In this document: piece after piece, positions 34,900 to 43,333 of the stretch | Layout of the letters: the number at the start of each line of letters is the position of its first letter | Numbering within the stretch: the stretch's first letter is position 1 | NCBI GenBank assembly: GCA_965208975.1 | Contig: CBDBQH010000001.1 | Coordinates: 620,001-684,000 of the forward strand | Direction: 5' to 3' | Source: G963663315 sp965208975 | GTDB lineage: Bacteria > Pseudomonadota > Gammaproteobacteria > Arenicellales > Poriferihabitantaceae | Length of the DNA: 64,000 nt | Notes under the pieces: model-generated | Databases searched by the model: none | Told to the model about the DNA's origin: nothing | Seen by the model: the letters and a program-made list of their open reading frames with translations, nothing else | Translations under genes and position numbers: made by a program

Positions 34900-36794
34900 T
34901 GTCGAAACACAATTCTGAAAGCAGTGTGATCCATAGCCGGATCAGTATACTGTTCACGATGATTTTGTTGCTGTTTCTGGTTCTTGCGGCCAGACTCACC
35001 TGGCTGCAAGTCTATGAATACCAGAGATTTTCCACACTGGCCCAGAATAATCGCATTGATATTTTCCCCTTAACTCCGATCCGGGGACTGATTTATGACC
35101 GCAACGGAGAAATCCTGGCCGATAACCTGAAGGTCTATAATCTCGAGATATTGCCCGACCAGGTTGAGGACATGGACGCGCTGTTACACGAATTGGGTCA
35201 GTTGATTGAGCTGGAAGATACTCATTTGGAGCCATTTCGAGTGTTGCTGGCAGAACGTCCTTCCTTTGTCAGGCAGACCCTGAAAGCGAATCTGAGTGAA
35301 CAGGAAGTTGCGGTGGTCGCCGTCAATCAACATCGTTATGACGGAGTAGAATTAAGAGCGCGTCTGCAAAGGCATTATCCGAAAAGGGCACTGGCTTCCC
35401 ATGTGATCGGCTATGTCGGAAGAATCAGCGAAAGTGATCTCGGGAAAATTGATAACCAGGCTTATCGGGGGATGGAGTATATCGGGAAAAGCGGTATAGA
35501 AGCGCGTTATGAATCCGAGTTGCTGGGAAAACTCGGTGTGGTTCAGGTGGAAACCAATGCGCACGGACGCATTATTCGCAAGCTGGAAGAAATCACGTCT
35601 GATACAGGGAAATCGCTTCATCTGAGTATGGATATCAAGTTGCAGGAAAAAGGGGTGGAAGCGATGCGGGGGTACGAAGGAGCCGTGGTGGCTATTGAGC
35701 CGGATACGGGAGATGTGCTGGCTTTCGTCAGCGCTCCTGGCTATGACCCGAATCCGTTTGTCAATGGTATCAGTGAAGCCGAATATGACTTGCTCAAGAC
35801 ATCAGACCGCCAACCCCTGTTGAATCGGGCATTGTCGGGCCGCTATGCGCCCGGTTCCACGATAAAAGGTTTCATCTCGCTGATCGGAATGGAAAACGGA
35901 ATTGGTCATGACACGACCAGCTTCTGTCCCGGTTGGTATAGTTTGCCGAACCATACTCACCGTTACCGCTGCTGGAAGAAGCCTGGTCATGGCGAGATGG
36001 ATGGTCATGACAGTATCGTACAATCCTGTGATGTCTACTATTACCGTCTCGCCAAAAGACTGGGAATCGATCGGATATACGAGGGTATGAGCCGATTCGG
36101 ATTTGGCGCGGCGACAGGTATTGACTTGCTCGGAGAGCCTTCGGGGCTGATTCCTTCACGGCGCTGGAAACGACAGCGTTTTGACCAGCCATGGTATCCG
36201 GGAGAGACGATCATTACAGGGATTGGCCAGGGTTATATGCTGGTTACTCCACTGCAACTAGCCGCTGCGACAGCCACCCTCGCGAATAACGGAAAAATGA
36301 TCTCCCCCAGGTTTTTGTCTGCTGTTGAAGACCCTTCCAGTCAGGTTAAACAACGTCCGCATCTGATAACGCCCAGGACCGTTCAATTACGGGATGATCA
36401 TTTTTATACGAAGGTCATTAACAGCATGGAGGATGTTGTGCATGGAGCGAAGGGTACAGCCAGGGGAATCGGGCGCAACATCCGCTACCGGATGGCTGGC
36501 AAGACCGGCACAGCCCAGGTCAAGAGCATCGCCCAGAATGAGGAGTACGATGATGAGACCGTTCAGAAGAAGTTCAGGGATCACTCATTGTTTGTCGGGT
36601 TTGCTCCGATTGAAAACCCGAAAATCGCGATTTCGGTGATCGTCGAGCATGCCGGCAGCGGCAGTCGAACAGCCGCCCCGATCGCCAGAAAACTGATTGA
36701 TTACTACCTGCTGGAACGCTTGAAACTCTTCCCCGAAGAACTGTCTGCCGGTGAGTCGTCCGCTCTCGTCGAGTCGGCGGAAATACGGTCATGA
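34896..36794 (+). CDS. mrdA: Penicillin-binding protein 2 (elongasome transpeptidase)
   Basis: 632 aa class B PBP. An N-terminal membrane anchor (ILFTMILLLFLVLAARLTWL) is followed by the dimerisation domain and the transpeptidase domain. The active-site Ser is about S321 in PGSTIKGF, SCD lies in VQSCDVYYY and KTG in MAGKTGTAQ. It crosslinks peptidoglycan during elongation, together with RodA, whose gene overlaps by 4 nt (ATGA). Confidence 0.97.
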   Translation: MMSKHNSESSVIHSRISILFTMILLLFLVLAARLTWLQVYEYQRFSTLAQNNRIDIFPLTPIRGLIYDRNGEILADNLKVYNLEILPDQVEDMDALLHELGQLIELEDTHLEPFRVLLAERPSFVRQTLKANLSEQEVAVVAVNQHRYDGVELRARLQRHYPKRALASHVIGYVGRISESDLGKIDNQAYRGMEYIGKSGIEARYESELLGKLGVVQVETNAHGRIIRKLEEITSDTGKSLHLSMDIKLQEKGVEAMRGYEGAVVAIEPDTGDVLAFVSAPGYDPNPFVNGISEAEYDLLKTSDRQPLLNRALSGRYAPGSTIKGFISLIGMENGIGHDTTSFCPGWYSLPNHTHRYRCWKKPGHGEMDGHDSIVQSCDVYYYRLAKRLGIDRIYEGMSRFGFGAATGIDLLGEPSGLIPSRRWKRQRFDQPWYPGETIITGIGQGYMLVTPLQLAAATATLANNGKMISPRFLSAVEDPSSQVKQRPHLITPRTVQLRDDHFYTKVINSMEDVVHGAKGTARGIGRNIRYRMAGKTGTAQVKSIAQNEEYDDETVQKKFRDHSLFVGFAPIENPKIAISVIVEHAGSGSRTAAPIARKLIDYYLLERLKLFPEELSAGESSALVESAEIRS

Positions 36795-37873
36795 ATCAGG
36801 AAAGGTCCCAGCTGGATTACCCGTTGTTGACCGGGGTTTTATTGCTGTGCGGAGTGGGCTTGATCGTGCTGTTCAGCGCGGTTGGCGAGAATATGGAGCT
36901 GATTATAAAACACGCTATCCGCGCTGGCGTTGCTCTGGTGTTGATGATTGTGGTTTCCAGACTGCCACCCAAGTTGCTGGCGCGCTGGTCTCCGCATATC
37001 TATCTGTGCGGATTGGCGCTGTTAATTGTAGTGCTTGCGGTGGGATTCATCGGCAAGGGCGCACAACGCTGGATTGATTTGGGCCTGTTCAGATTCCAGC
37101 CGGCGGAGATCATGAAAATCGGTGTACCGATGATGGTTGCCTGGTTGCTCACCCGCATGTCGCTTTCACTCAGATTGGCGCCTCTCATCATTTCCATCCT
37201 GATTATCGCGGCGCCGGTCGTCCTCATCATGCAGCAGCCTGATCTGGGCACTGCCCTGTTGATAGCGCTGGCTGGACTCACGGTTATCTTTCTGGCTGGC
37301 GTCAGTTTCAGGTGGATCCTGCTTGTGTCTGCGCTTGGCGCTCTGATTGCTCCCATGATGTGGTACTGGGTATTGTTTGATTATCAACGTAACCGGATAC
37401 TGACCCTGCTGGACCCCTGGGCTGACCCGCTCGGCGCCGGTTATCATACGATCCAGTCCATCATCGCAATCGGCTCCGGAGGCTTCTGGGGCAAAGGCTG
37501 GCTGTCCGGCACCCAATCACAACTTGAGTTCATTCCGGAACGCAATACGGATTTTGTCTTCTCGGTTTTTGCCGAAGAGTTTGGACTGGTCGGCGTGGCC
37601 GTTCTGATGTTTTTGTATTGTTTTGTGGTTTTTCGCGGACTTTTGATTGCATACCGGGCGAAGGACACTTATTCCCGATTATTAGCCGGGGGGTTGTCCG
37701 CGACCTTCTTTTTTTATGTATTTGTCAATATCGGAATGGTTTCCGGTATTCTGCCGATTGTCGGTGTACCATTGCCACTGATAAGCTATGGCGGAACTTC
37801 TATGGTCACTTTGATGATCGGGTTCGGTATTTTGATGAGTATTTCACGTGATAAGGGGTCATTGCGCTACTGA
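36791..37873 (+). CDS. rodA: RodA, SEDS peptidoglycan glycosyltransferase
   Basis: 360 aa with about ten membrane helices. SEDS family landmarks include KGAQRWIDLGLFRFQPAEIMK (periplasmic loop), QQPDLGTAL, and WGKGWLSGTQSQLEFIPERNTDF with the E and D typical of the family, plus PLISYGGTSM. It polymerises lipid II with PBP2. Its stop and the mltB start overlap as TGATG. Confidence 0.97.
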   Translation: MNQERSQLDYPLLTGVLLLCGVGLIVLFSAVGENMELIIKHAIRAGVALVLMIVVSRLPPKLLARWSPHIYLCGLALLIVVLAVGFIGKGAQRWIDLGLFRFQPAEIMKIGVPMMVAWLLTRMSLSLRLAPLIISILIIAAPVVLIMQQPDLGTALLIALAGLTVIFLAGVSFRWILLVSALGALIAPMMWYWVLFDYQRNRILTLLDPWADPLGAGYHTIQSIIAIGSGGFWGKGWLSGTQSQLEFIPERNTDFVFSVFAEEFGLVGVAVLMFLYCFVVFRGLLIAYRAKDTYSRLLAGGLSATFFFYVFVNIGMVSGILPIVGVPLPLISYGGTSMVTLMIGFGILMSISRDKGSLRY

Positions 37874-38898
37874 TGGGTAATCCGGCGCTACCTGTTTTTG
37901 AAGAAGTGACCCGCAAATGGCGGAGGTTGCTTGTGCTTGTGCTTGTGCTTGTGTGCGGAATATGGGTGGACGCCCGGGCGCTGGATATCGATCAATACCC
38001 CCCTCTTGAGGAACTCGTCGAAGTCATGTCCGCTGAGGATGGTTATCCCGAAGACGAACTGGTTGAAATTCTCGCTAGTGTGTCAATCGATCAAAAAGTC
38101 TTGTCATTGATGGACAGACAATATGAATCCCTGCCATGGTTCAAATACAGGAAGCTGCTGATAAACCCGCAGCGGCTCAGGGACGGGGTTCGCTTCTGGA
38201 GGCGAAATGAAGCGACACTGGATAAAGCGTTTCGGGAATACGGCGTTCCTCCTGCGGTGATTACGGCAGTGATCGGAATTGAAACGCATTACGGAACCCG
38301 TATGGGTGAGCGAAGTGTACTTGCAAGCCTGGCCACACTGTCGGCGGCTTATCCGCGCAGAAGTCGCTTTTTTACCAGCGAGTTACGAACCTTTCTTAAT
38401 ACAACACGGAAGGAGAAGATAGAGCCGGATACGGTACAGGGGTCATTTGCCGGCGCCATCGGAATCCCCCAGTTCATGCCGACCAGTTATGAGGCCTGGT
38501 CGGTTGACTTCAATGGCAATGGCAGACGTGATCTGGTGAATGAGGTGGAAGACGCGATTGGCAGTGTCGCCAATTACCTGAAAGGGCACCACTGGACACG
38601 TGGCGAGAAGATCTATTCCGATGTGGTCTCGCCGTTACCGGAGTCGGCTGCGCTACTGGTCGGCAGGAAGGCTGAATTGATCCACAATACCGCTGGCCTG
38701 ATTGACGCCGGGGTCCGTTTCGATGCATCAGGAGGCAGTAAAAAGAGCGCCTTGTTCTGTCTGGATGACGAGAATAAAAAACGATGTGTCGTCGGTTATC
38801 GCAATTTTTATGTGATTACCCGTTACAATCACAGTATCAATTATGCGTTAGCAGTCACAGAGTTGTCAGAAGAGATACGCCGGAGATACCGCCAATGA
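37873..38898 (+). CDS. mltB: Membrane-bound lytic murein transglycosylase B
   Basis: 341 aa. The catalytic Glu is E137 in VIGIETHYGTRMG; GAIGIPQFMPTSYEAWSVDF and FNGNGRRDL (metal-binding EF-like loop) are typical of GH103. The N-terminal membrane helix RLLVLVLVLVCGIWVDARA contains a (CTTGTG)4 repeat. The residue before cleavage is not an obvious lipobox (VLVCG is possible). It cleaves glycan strands to 1,6-anhydroMurNAc ends. Coupled to rodA and rlpA by overlaps. Confidence 0.93.
   Translation: MGNPALPVFEEVTRKWRRLLVLVLVLVCGIWVDARALDIDQYPPLEELVEVMSAEDGYPEDELVEILASVSIDQKVLSLMDRQYESLPWFKYRKLLINPQRLRDGVRFWRRNEATLDKAFREYGVPPAVITAVIGIETHYGTRMGERSVLASLATLSAAYPRRSRFFTSELRTFLNTTRKEKIEPDTVQGSFAGAIGIPQFMPTSYEAWSVDFNGNGRRDLVNEVEDAIGSVANYLKGHHWTRGEKIYSDVVSPLPESAALLVGRKAELIHNTAGLIDAGVRFDASGGSKKSALFCLDDENKKRCVVGYRNFYVITRYNHSINYALAVTELSEEIRRRYRQ
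37930..37953 (+). repeat. (CTTGTG)4 in the mltB signal/membrane segment
   Basis: Four exact copies of a hexanucleotide encoding alternating Leu-Val. Copy number changes would lengthen or shorten the hydrophobic core by two residues without shifting frame. Confidence 0.85.
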
Positions 38899-39437
38899 CT
38901 ACCTTCCTTAAAAACCTGATGATCGTAGCCGTGACCGGATTGACGTTAACATCCTGTGGCGGTGTCCGGCAACCCGATTCATCCGGCGGCGGCTATTATG
39001 GTGGTGATGGTCCGCCGGTACAGAGTGTTGACCTGGACAAGATTCCGAATGCCGTGCCGAGGCGGGAGCCCCGCAGCCGCTATGGTAACCACACCTACAA
39101 GGTTTTTGGCAAACGTTACGTGCCGATGAAATCAGCCAAAGGATTCAGGCAAAAGGGGATTGCTTCGTGGTACGGGAAAAAATTTCATGGGCGCCGAACA
39201 TCCAGCGGCGAAACGTATGACATGTTCAAGATGACGGCGGCACATCCGACCTTGCCACTGCCGACTTATGTTCGCGTTACCAACCTGGACACAAAAAAGC
39301 AAATCATTGTCAAGGTCAACGACAGGGGGCCTTTCCTGCATGGCCGGATTATTGATCTTTCGTATGCGGCCGCACATAAACTGGGAATCGCAAGAAAAGG
39401 TACGGGACGGGTTCACATTTTGGCTCTGACCCCTTGA
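38895..39437 (+). CDS. rlpA: RlpA-type septal ring lytic transglycosylase/lipoprotein
   Basis: 180 aa. The ATG at 38895 overlaps the mltB stop (ATGA) and gives a lipoprotein signal peptide ending LTLTSC. The double-psi beta-barrel contains GIASWYGKKFHGRRTSSGE, AHPTLPLPTYVRVTN and VNDRGPFLHGRIIDLSYAAA. Unlike many RlpA proteins there is no C-terminal SPOR domain, so recruitment to denuded septal glycan must differ or be absent. The stop overlaps a possible TTG start of the DD-carboxypeptidase. Confidence 0.93.
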   Translation: MTTFLKNLMIVAVTGLTLTSCGGVRQPDSSGGGYYGGDGPPVQSVDLDKIPNAVPRREPRSRYGNHTYKVFGKRYVPMKSAKGFRQKGIASWYGKKFHGRRTSSGETYDMFKMTAAHPTLPLPTYVRVTNLDTKKQIIVKVNDRGPFLHGRIIDLSYAAAHKLGIARKGTGRVHILALTP

Positions 39438-39454
39438 GAAGGATTACCAGATTT

Positions 39455-40642
39455 ATGGTCACTACTGATTTTTATTATCCGGTCAGGCGCCTGGTTGCGC
39501 TGTTGGTATGGCCGTTGTGGTTGTTTTGCCTGCCTGCCTACAGCGCCCTGATGGATATTCCACCGTCCATTCAATCTCCGCTCCCGGCGCCGTCAATCGC
39601 CGCCAATAGCTGGATTCTGGTGGACTTTGAAACGGGCTGGATCCTGGGGAGCGAGAATGCGGATTTGAGAATAGAGCCCGCCAGCCTGACCAAACTGATG
39701 ACCGGATTTCTGGTGTTTGAATCCCTTGAAGCCGCAAAGATCAGCTATGAAGACAGGGTATACGTCAGCAAGAAGGCCTGGCGAACAGGTGGCTCCAGAA
39801 TGTTCATTCAGGTGGATACCCACGTTAGTATTCGTGATTTGATTCAGGGGCTGATTGTTCAGTCCGGCAATGACGCGGCTGTGGCGCTGTCTGAACATAT
39901 TGCCGGAAGTGAGGAGGAGTTTGTGGCAAGAATGAACAGGAAGGCGGCGGAGTTGGGGATGACGAATACCCGCTTCACCAATAGCAGTGGATTGCCGGAC
40001 GATGATCACTATACTACGGCCAGGGACATTACGTTACTGGCCATGTCTCTGATCCGCCGTTTCCCGGCTCAGTATCATTATTATTCCCAAAGGGAATTTA
40101 CCTATAACGATATTACCCAGCACAATAGAAACATCCTGTTGGGGCGTGATCCCACTGTCGACGGGCTCAAGACCGGATACACCAAAAAAGCGGGATACTG
40201 CCTGATTGGGACCGCGCTTCGCGATGACATTCGTCTGATTGCCACCGTGACGGGAGCCAAAAACCGAATCGCCCGGGCTGATCAGGTTCAGTCACTGTTG
40301 CAGTATGGGTATAATTCCTATGACGGTATGATTGTCTACAGTCCGGGAGAGCCGGTGCGGGCGCTACCCTTGTGGATGGGTCAGGAAAGTCAGGCGAGTG
40401 TCGGGGTGATGCAGAATCTTGTCGTACAGATACCGAACGGAACGAATGATCAAATATCGGTCACACTGGAGCTTCCGGACAGTCTGGAAGCTCCGCTCAA
40501 ACGCGGCGCGGAGGTCGGTCATATCCAGGTCTGGTTTGATGGCCAGCCTGTACGTCGATCTTCCCTGCATGTAACCGAAGATTATGAGGAAGGTTCTTTC
40601 CTGTCCCGGATTATGGGCTTGTTGAAGCGATTGATTTTTTGA
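39455..40642 (+). CDS. dacC: D-alanyl-D-alanine carboxypeptidase (PBP5/6 type)
   Basis: 395 aa. After a signal peptide (LVALLVWPLWLFCLPAYSA) come the SxxK motif ASLTKLM (S77), SGN in VQSGNDAAVALSEH, and KTG in DGLKTGYTKKAGY; the C-terminal domain ends in an amphipathic helix (SFLSRIMGLLKRLIF) that would anchor it in the membrane. A TTG at 39434, overlapping the rlpA stop, is an alternative start. It trims pentapeptides. End of the wall operon; mmsA follows after 15 nt. The symbol dacA would be equally fair. Confidence 0.92.
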   Translation: MVTTDFYYPVRRLVALLVWPLWLFCLPAYSALMDIPPSIQSPLPAPSIAANSWILVDFETGWILGSENADLRIEPASLTKLMTGFLVFESLEAAKISYEDRVYVSKKAWRTGGSRMFIQVDTHVSIRDLIQGLIVQSGNDAAVALSEHIAGSEEEFVARMNRKAAELGMTNTRFTNSSGLPDDDHYTTARDITLLAMSLIRRFPAQYHYYSQREFTYNDITQHNRNILLGRDPTVDGLKTGYTKKAGYCLIGTALRDDIRLIATVTGAKNRIARADQVQSLLQYGYNSYDGMIVYSPGEPVRALPLWMGQESQASVGVMQNLVVQIPNGTNDQISVTLELPDSLEAPLKRGAEVGHIQVWFDGQPVRRSSLHVTEDYEEGSFLSRIMGLLKRLIF

Positions 40643-40657
40643 GAACCAGGAGTTGAC

Positions 40658-42181
40658 ATGAAACACGAATCCATCAAAATCGAGAAGCTGTATCACTATA
40701 TCGGCGGGGAGCGTATCAAGGGCAACAGCGACCGCTTTGGGGATGTTTACAATCCGGCTTTGGGAGTGGTAACCAGACGGGTGCCGTTAGCCAGCCGCAA
40801 CGAGGTGGAAAACGCGATCACCGTGGCCCACCAGGCATTCCCGCAATGGTCGGCCACTCCGGCGGGGCAGCGGACCCGGATTCTGTTCGCTTTTCGGGAC
40901 CTGATCCGGTCAAATATGGATGAGTTGGCGGAACGGGTTTCCTGTGAACATGGGAAAAATCTGGATGACGCCAAAGGGTCGATCACCCGGGGGCTGGAAG
41001 TCGTTGAATTTTCCTGCGGAATCTCACAGCTGCTGAAAGGAGAGTATTCATCCAGTGTTGCCAGCGGAGTGGATTCGTGGAGTATGCGCCAGCCGCTTGG
41101 AGTATGCGCCGGGATCACTCCGTTCAATTTTCCCGCGATGGTGCCGATGTGGATGTTTCCACTGGCGATCGCGTGCGGCAATACATTTGTCCTGAAACCT
41201 TCGGAGCGGGACCCGTCGTGTCCGCTTCGTCTGGCGGAACTGATGCGCGAAGCCGGACTGCCGGATGGCGTGCTCAATGTCGTCAATGGCGACAGGGAAG
41301 CAGTCGACACACTGCTCACCGATGATCGTATCGCGGCGGTCAGCTTTGTCGGCTCTACCACGGTCGGGGAATATATTTACCGTACCGGAACCTCCCGCAA
41401 CAAACGGGTGCAGGCCCTGTGCGGCGCCAAAAACCACATGGTAGTAATGCCTGATGCAGATATGCAGCAGGTGACTGAAGCGGTGATGGGGGCGGCATAC
41501 GGCTCCGCCGGGGAACGTTGCATGGCGATATCCGTGGTAGTTTCTGTCGGCGACGAGCCAGCGGATACACTGGTCGAGAAACTGGTTCCGATGCTGGAGC
41601 GTCTGAAAGTCGGCCCGTATACCGATCCATCCACAGAAATGGGGCCGGTCATCAATCCGCTTGCGAAGGCGAGAATCGAGGGCTACATCGAACGGGGGCT
41701 TGAGGAGGGCGCGACCCTGGTCAGGGACGGGCGTAATGAGGTCGTCGAAGGTTCAGAGAATGGCTGTTTCGTCGGGGCGACGGTCTTTGATCATGTCAAA
41801 ACCGGGATGAGTATCTACACCGACGAGATTTTCGGTCCGGTGCTGTGTATTGTTCGCGCACAAAGCTATGAAGAAGCGGTACAGATGGTTAACGATCATG
41901 AGTATGGCAATGGCGTTGCCATTTTTACCCGTGACGGCGATACGGCCCGGGATTTTGGCGAGCGAATACAAATCGGCATGGTCGGGGTGAATGTGCCGAT
42001 CCCGGTGCCGATGGCGTTCCACAGTTTTGGTGGCTGGAAACGCTCGCTTTTCGGAGATCATGCGATACACGGAGCGGAAGGAGTCCGTTTTTATACCCGC
42101 TTGAAAACGATTACTTGCCGTTGGCCATCCGGCATCCGGCAAGGAGCGGTTTTTAATTTCAGGGCGGGTGGCGAACACTGA
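40658..42181 (+). CDS. mmsA: CoA-acylating methylmalonate-semialdehyde dehydrogenase
   Basis: 507 aa aldehyde dehydrogenase that makes propionyl-CoA or acetyl-CoA from methylmalonate/malonate semialdehyde (valine, inositol or beta-alanine routes). Catalytic C288 lies in GSAGERCMAISVVV; FNFPAMVPMWMFPLAIACGN and the C-terminal SRWPSG-like CRWPSGIRQGAVFNF are diagnostic of the MMSDH subfamily. A good ribosome site (AGGAG) precedes the ATG. It lies 15 nt downstream of the carboxypeptidase gene but its pathway partners are not in the window. Confidence 0.93.
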   Translation: MKHESIKIEKLYHYIGGERIKGNSDRFGDVYNPALGVVTRRVPLASRNEVENAITVAHQAFPQWSATPAGQRTRILFAFRDLIRSNMDELAERVSCEHGKNLDDAKGSITRGLEVVEFSCGISQLLKGEYSSSVASGVDSWSMRQPLGVCAGITPFNFPAMVPMWMFPLAIACGNTFVLKPSERDPSCPLRLAELMREAGLPDGVLNVVNGDREAVDTLLTDDRIAAVSFVGSTTVGEYIYRTGTSRNKRVQALCGAKNHMVVMPDADMQQVTEAVMGAAYGSAGERCMAISVVVSVGDEPADTLVEKLVPMLERLKVGPYTDPSTEMGPVINPLAKARIEGYIERGLEEGATLVRDGRNEVVEGSENGCFVGATVFDHVKTGMSIYTDEIFGPVLCIVRAQSYEEAVQMVNDHEYGNGVAIFTRDGDTARDFGERIQIGMVGVNVPIPVPMAFHSFGGWKRSLFGDHAIHGAEGVRFYTRLKTITCRWPSGIRQGAVFNFRAGGEH

Positions 42182-42281
42182 CGTAATCCGACCCGGCTCC
42201 GGCCCGGCCGGAACCGCTCCGCAGCAGGTCTTTTATCCTGACATTTTCAGGCGGGGCGTATATTGAGTAGTCTGATTCTGA

Positions 42282-42287
42282 TATAAT
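42282..42287 (+). promoter_or_regulatory. TATAAT box before the coiled-coil nuclease-like gene
   Basis: A perfect TATAAT 38 nt before the ATG at 42320, and AAAGGAG (42302-42308) as ribosome site. No convincing -35 is at the right distance, so promoter strength is unclear. Confidence 0.4.
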
Positions 42288-42319
42288 CACCAACCCAACA
42301 TAAAGGAGTATCCTTGATC

Positions 42320-43015
42320 ATGCCAACCAACGCCGTACCCACCTCGGACGAAATCTGGAAAATCCTGGGGGAGACTTCCGCCATTGGTAAAGAAACCGAT
42401 AAACGTCTGGAAGAATTCCGTATCAGTCAGGAAGAGTCCAGCCGGAAAGCCAATCGGGAAATTGCCGCAATCCGCGCCATTCAGGAAGAATCCAGCCGGA
42501 AGTCCAGCCGGGAAATAGAAGAAATCCGTACCATTCAAAGAGAAACGGCAAAAGAGATGAAAGAAACCACCCGTGGACTGAAAGAAGCCAAAGCCCTGTT
42601 TAATACCCAATGGGGCCAATTGATGGAAAGTCTGGTAGAGGGGGATTTGATAGAGATTCTGAATCAATGGGACATAGCGATTGCCCATACCAGTACCCGT
42701 GTTAAGCAAAGGGGTCGAGGTGATGATTATGAATATGACATTATTGCGGTAAACGGACGGGAAGTGGTAGTAGTAGAAGTGAAGACCACGTTGAAAGTAT
42801 CGGATGTCAAGGATTTTCTGGAGAGTTTAGGGAAGCTTACGGTTCGTATGCCGTATCACAAAGACAAGAGGATTTATGGAGCGGTGGCGTGGTTAAGGGC
42901 GGATGAGGAAGCGGAAGTTTATGCGGCGAAACAGGGATTGTTTGTGATACGGGCGACGGGCAGCAGCGCCCGTATTGTCAACCGGAAAGATTTCAAGCCG
43001 CAGGTCTTTTCCTGA
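42320..43015 (+). CDS. Coiled-coil, PD-(D/E)xK nuclease-like protein (DUF3782-like)
   Basis: 231 aa. Residues about 25-90 form a charged coiled coil built from an 18-residue repeat (ISQEESSRKANREIAAIR and IQEESSRKSSREIEEIRT, then a decayed copy). The C-terminal half contains DDYEYDIIAVNGREVVVVEV with a following Lys, an apparent D-(x)n-E-x-K nuclease core, and KDFLESLGKLTVRMPYHKDK. This layout resembles proteins annotated as DUF3782. Enzyme activity has not been inferred beyond that motif. I use the ATG at 42320; a TTG two codons earlier is possible. Single gene with its own ribosome site. Confidence 0.6.
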   Translation: MPTNAVPTSDEIWKILGETSAIGKETDKRLEEFRISQEESSRKANREIAAIRAIQEESSRKSSREIEEIRTIQRETAKEMKETTRGLKEAKALFNTQWGQLMESLVEGDLIEILNQWDIAIAHTSTRVKQRGRGDDYEYDIIAVNGREVVVVEVKTTLKVSDVKDFLESLGKLTVRMPYHKDKRIYGAVAWLRADEEAEVYAAKQGLFVIRATGSSARIVNRKDFKPQVFS

Positions 43016-43333
43016 ACCCTGTTCCGGCGGTTGCGGGAGGGTCAAGTGAATCACCCCCTCCCCGATCAGGTCGAGGACAGGCTTTGAGGGGGAATCACAT
43101 TCCGCGCAAGCGGATGTGATGGGGGGTATTTTACGGATTCGGTGGCGGGCACAACCGTAATCAAACGCCCCACCCGTCATGCCCGTGCAGACGGGAATCC
43201 ACGACCTCATGGAATCTGTAATTACCGATGCGTAGAGCCTGCCCCCGGCTTGATCGGGGGGGCGCCCCTTGTGGGTGCCCGCATTATTTCCGTATACGGT
43301 CGATGACGGTTGCGGGAGGGTACAAGACTCCTG
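43016..43333. other. 318-bp gap between convergent genes, with a hairpin and repeat pieces
   Basis: No gene seen. It holds a stem-loop (separate entry), two GGTTGCGGGAGGG pieces at about 43027 and 43309, and a palindromic CGTCATGCCCGTGCAGACGG piece at 43177-43208 related to the repeats at 48589-48745. Confidence 0.6.
43094..43120. terminator. GNRA-loop hairpin between convergent genes
   Basis: ATCACATTCCGC and GCGGATGTGAT (43094-43105, 43110-43120) pair with one bulge around GCAA. No long T run follows, so it may be a bidirectional terminator or an extragenic palindrome. Confidence 0.45.
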
